A DNA stretch of 16,449 bases, taken from positions 1-16,449 of the forward strand of contig JAURFJ010000020.1 of the NCBI GenBank assembly GCA_030834365.1, in the 5' to 3' direction. This document shows, piece by piece, positions 15,086 to 16,449 of the stretch; the first letter of the stretch is position 1, and each line of letters starts with the position of its first letter. This DNA comes from Flavobacteriaceae bacterium. Lineage in GTDB: Bacteria; Bacteroidota; Bacteroidia; Flavobacteriales; Flavobacteriaceae. The notes under the pieces are model-generated. The model worked only from the letters and a program-made list of their open reading frames with translations. It was not told the DNA's origin and did not search any database. The position numbers were made by a program, and so were the translations under genes.

Positions 15086-16449
15086 TTAACCTTTAGGAAC
15101 TTCAATGTGCTGCCCTAAGAATAAGGCATTTAAAAACATCCGATTCATCCCATAGGTTGTTCCTCGAAAATTCGGGTTGTCAGCAAACAGTATGACTCGA
15201 CCTGACCCCATACCCGAGACAATGACCGAAGCTGATTTTCCTAAGAATTCGCGCTTGTTTCTTTGAGAGATGTATCCGTCTACATGAGCGTCAGCGGTAT
15301 ACTTGGCCACCGTCGCATATGGATTTTTGCTAGGGGCAAGCCAAACTGTATTGTTTTTGTAGAAGGGTAATGTCGATTGGGAATAACCAAAAGCCAGCGG
15401 ATGGCTGAGGTCAAGAGTGGCCTTCACAAAAACCCCACCAAGCGACTCTCTGCCGATGTGCTCGCCTGCTTCTACATAGGGCAGGGCTACCGTGGGTTGG
15501 CTGTCTTCGGGTGCTTCAATGAGCTTTTCATCGACCAGTTTTTTATCAATGGCCCAACTGGCGGCTGATCCAATGGTGATGAGCGTGTTGCCTTTACTTA
15601 CCCATTCTTTGAGCCTTGTGCTGAGGCTTTCAGGATAACTTCCAGATACTAGAACTAGAACATTGTATCCGTCGAGTGAGGTGCGTGAAATATTGCGCAT
15701 AGGAAGCTTGGTGATGGGCATGCCGACACGGGTATCGAGTAGGTGCCAAATTTCGCCGGCCTCATTAGATCGCGTCCCGGTACCAATAAGAATCGCCACC
15801 TTAGGAGTCTTTAAGGGCATCATAAAACGACTTCCTAGATCGACCCCTGAAGTGCTCCATCCGGTAGTTGCCGCTGCGATTTCGATATTCAACTGCTTTG
15901 AAAGTTGAGTGAGCAGTGTTGCAATTGCTTCAGGAGTATGCTTTTGAAGCGATACGGGTAAGATCAGCGAACCGTAGTTGTATTTTTTTTGGCCCCGATC
16001 GGTCATCACCTCAAAGGGTTTCGTCGCTACCATCGGCACCAGGCCTTCTTTTTGTAAGGCATAGGTGAGTGCGGGTACGTTATAATCTAAAGCGTCAACT
16101 ACGTAGGCATAGGCTTTTTCACTGACCATTGAATTGGCGGTAAGGTCCTCAGCTGAGACTTCACTAAGCCTAGCAGGTAATTTAGTTAGCGCAGTATAGT
16201 TGAGCTGATAAAAATTAGCCAGTGACCATGCTGAAGCATCGTAATACACACTGTCTCTGTATTTTTCATAGGTCTCAAAGGCCGTTTGAACAATGCGGTA
16301 CTGAGGTTGTTCGGTTTTAATCACATAGCGGTTGGCCTCTTTGTGCACTTGTACTTTGTGATGCTCCATGAGCTTCAAGAAGGCCTTGGCTTTATTCAGG
16401 TCAGGCTCGGAAAAAGCGTAGGCCTTCACGTGGTCTTTCGCCGCACGAC
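15086..16449 (-). CDS. M14 zinc carboxypeptidase, C-terminal part
   Basis: This gene is cut by the window end; about 453 residues are visible and the frame is open past 16449. The GTG at 16429 is an internal valine. The text fits the C-terminal half of the large (about 850 residues) Bacteroidota M14 family carboxypeptidases. First comes a linker with KVQVHKEANRYVIKTEQPQYRIVQTAFE and DSVYYDASAWSLANFY. Then follows a class I glutamine-amidotransferase-like domain starting at PKVAILIGTGTRSNEAGEIWHLLD and including LKEWVSKGNTLITIGSAASW. The zinc-binding catalytic domain lies upstream outside the window, so activity cannot be judged here. The protein is presumably exported. Its stop is 5 bases before the glycosidase-like lipoprotein gene, so the two and the SDR gene probably form one operon. 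Confidence 0.85.
   Translation of the reverse strand, partial: RAAKDHVKAYAFSEPDLNKAKAFLKLMEHHKVQVHKEANRYVIKTEQPQYRIVQTAFETYEKYRDSVYYDASAWSLANFYQLNYTALTKLPARLSEVSAEDLTANSMVSEKAYAYVVDALDYNVPALTYALQKEGLVPMVATKPFEVMTDRGQKKYNYGSLILPVSLQKHTPEAIATLLTQLSKQLNIEIAAATTGWSTSGVDLGSRFMMPLKTPKVAILIGTGTRSNEAGEIWHLLDTRVGMPITKLPMRNISRTSLDGYNVLVLVSGSYPESLSTRLKEWVSKGNTLITIGSAASWAIDKKLVDEKLIEAPEDSQPTVALPYVEAGEHIGRESLGGVFVKATLDLSHPLAFGYSQSTLPFYKNNTVWLAPSKNPYATVAKYTADAHVDGYISQRNKREFLGKSASVIVSGMGSGRVILFADNPNFRGTTYGMNRMFLNALFLGQHIEVPKG

Noticed and set aside
1..16449. CRISPR arrays, transposases, phage genes, restriction or toxin-antitoxin systems
   Set aside because: No spaced direct-repeat array and no protein with these signatures was seen on either strand.

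Overview
The window looks like chromosomal DNA of a Bacteroidota bacterium, most likely a Flavobacteriales member. This is inferred from many short-signal lipoproteins and secreted enzymes, gene starts without clear Shine-Dalgarno sequences, a TAnnTTTG-type promoter before the GroES-like gene, a solo GroES-like protein and a large M14 carboxypeptidase of a type common in that phylum. No species name can be given from the sequence. Gene packing is dense: three convergent gene pairs are separated by only 5, 4 and 1 bases.

Layout. 1-446: the C-terminal part of a PLP enzyme of the methionine gamma-lyase/cystathionine lyase family. 452-1693 (-): a class V aminotransferase-like protein. 1770-5571 (+): a two-gene operon of an esterase-like lipoprotein and a secreted M28 metallopeptidase of the glutamate carboxypeptidase II type. 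5576-7180 (-): a D-aminoacylase-like amidohydrolase lipoprotein with an altered metal site. 7291-8284 (+): a GroES-like protein, a GNAT acetyltransferase and tRNA-Ser(GGA). 8285-8465: an unusual non-coding block of nested inverted repeats and a terminator-like hairpin. 8464-9239 (-): a VOC-fold protein coupled to a small membrane protein whose start codon is unclear. 9345-11504 (-): a secreted protein of unknown function, tRNA-Arg(CCT) and a UPF0173-type metallo-beta-lactamase-fold hydrolase. 11538-11882 (+): a two-helix potassium channel. 11884-16449 (-): a three-gene set of an SDR oxidoreductase, a large glycosidase-like lipoprotein and the C-terminal half of an M14 zinc carboxypeptidase.

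How the genes fit together (inference): about half of the window encodes exported or PLP-dependent enzymes that would act on peptides, acylated amino acids, esters and amino acids, namely M28 and M14 peptidases, an N-acyl-D-amino-acid deacylase relative, an esterase, a PLP lyase and a class V PLP enzyme. This suits a heterotroph living on protein or peptidoglycan-like material, although the enzymes lie in several transcription units rather than one locus. No phage, transposase, CRISPR array, restriction system or toxin-antitoxin pair is visible. The least explained part is the structured block 8285-8465 directly after tRNA-Ser. I found no convincing undescribed multi-gene system.
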